Shown: positions 63,701 to 64,000 of the stretch, in pieces
Layout of the letters: the number at the start of each line of letters is the position of its first letter
Numbering within the stretch: position 1 is the stretch's first letter
Origin: Lacibacter sp. H407
GTDB lineage: Bacteria > Bacteroidota > Bacteroidia > Chitinophagales > Chitinophagaceae
Assembly: GCF_037892605.1 (NCBI RefSeq)
Contig: NZ_JBBKTU010000001.1
Coordinates: 1,240,001 to 1,304,000 of the forward strand
Direction of reading: 5' to 3'
DNA: 64,000 nucleotides
Translations under genes and position numbers: made by a program
The notes under the pieces: model-generated
What the model saw: the letters and a program-made list of their open reading frames with translations, nothing else
What the model was told of the DNA's origin: nothing
Database searches by the model: none

Positions 63701-64000
63701 TTTGTAATATCCAGCACTTTCAATTTCATCACACACAATATCGGGAACAAGATAACGGATCGATTTGCCTTGTTGAATTAACTCACGGATATGTGTAGCC
63801 GAAATTTCTAACAGAGGCGCCTGCAACACTGTTAGTTGTTTTACATTCGGTTGAACGGCGGGGAAGCCGGGTCTTGTATAAACATGAATCGGATAATTAT
63901 TCATGATCGTTTCTGCATTCTTCCATTTATCAAGATTTTGCAAACTGTCACTTCCCATTATGATCGTGAACCGGTGTTGAGGATATTTTTCCTCCAGGTA
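63680..64000 (-). CDS. nadD: nicotinate-nucleotide adenylyltransferase, 5' part outside the window
   Basis: The C-terminal 106 codons are present; the gene continues beyond 64000. Signatures are [27 protein letters not shown] and [31 protein letters not shown], where ISATxIR is the ATP-binding ISSTxIR motif of the family. The enzyme makes deamido-NAD from nicotinate mononucleotide in the cytosol. The stop TAG overlaps the last codons of chrA. Confidence 0.92.
   Translation of the reverse strand, partial: YLEEKYPQHRFTIIMGSDSLQNLDKWKNAETIMNNYPIHVYTRPGFPAVQPNVKQLTVLQAPLLEISATHIRELIQQGKSIRYLVPDIVCDEIESAGYYKLKNPAE

Overview
The window is 64 kb of chromosome from a member of the Bacteroidota, most likely family Chitinophagaceae. 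The evidence is: a type IX secretion C-terminal sorting domain, families largely confined to this phylum (IPExxxVDY, DUF2480, FeoB without fused FeoA, Rho with a long disordered insert), promoters of the phylum-specific TTTG / TAnnTTTG type, almost no Shine-Dalgarno sequences, frequent TTG starts, and many SPII lipoproteins with a short N-terminus. No rRNA, tRNA, CRISPR array, insertion sequence, integrase or phage gene was seen. Most of it is ordinary core and accessory chromosome.

Layout. 0-11 kb: secreted and envelope proteins (lipoproteins, GH43-type glycosidase, tricorn-like protease), then a divergent pair of a membrane-bound winged-helix regulator and a beta-propeller lipoprotein around a striking phased-repeat control region. 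11-28 kb: almost all minus strand: SWI2/SNF2 helicase with two SWIM fingers, 2-phosphosulfolactate phosphatase, a T9SS-exported metzincin-like protease, SRPBCC protein, gcvT, GNAT acetyltransferase, a 33-residue membrane protein, a PadR-PspC envelope stress pair, a fatty-acid-hydroxylase family enzyme, and dnaN. 28-37 kb: a cytosolic trypsin-like protease with its upstream partner, an aminotransferase, YjbR and DUF389 proteins, DUF1080 protein, kdsB, nadA.

37.2-37.8 kb is the largest gene-free stretch. It has an AT-rich block followed by a cluster of DnaA-box-like 9-mers and is a candidate replication origin. 37.8-50 kb: a SurA/PpiD-type periplasmic isomerase, DUF2480, exported RidA-like protein, corA, a lipoprotein plus a divergent class A beta-lactamase-like hydrolase, feoB, an M28 peptidase with PDZ domain, IPExxxVDY protein and a pterin carbinolamine dehydratase.

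50-64 kb: a tight minus-strand cluster for selenium-modified tRNA (mnmH and selD) that has two paralogous, uncharacterised exported proteins sandwiched between the two enzymes; then rho, asnS, several lipoproteins, a DUF3089 alpha/beta hydrolase, a 2-oxoglutarate oxygenase, a chromate transporter, and the 3' part of nadD cut by the window edge.

The most interesting items are (1) the possible split sensory module at 8.9-11.1 kb with five TTTAC repeats spaced one helical turn apart, (2) the candidate oriC at 37.2-37.8 kb, and (3) the selenium operon with the embedded paralogue pair, one of which carries an expanded Asn/Gln/Thr-rich repeat linker. All functional statements come from reading motifs; no database search was possible.
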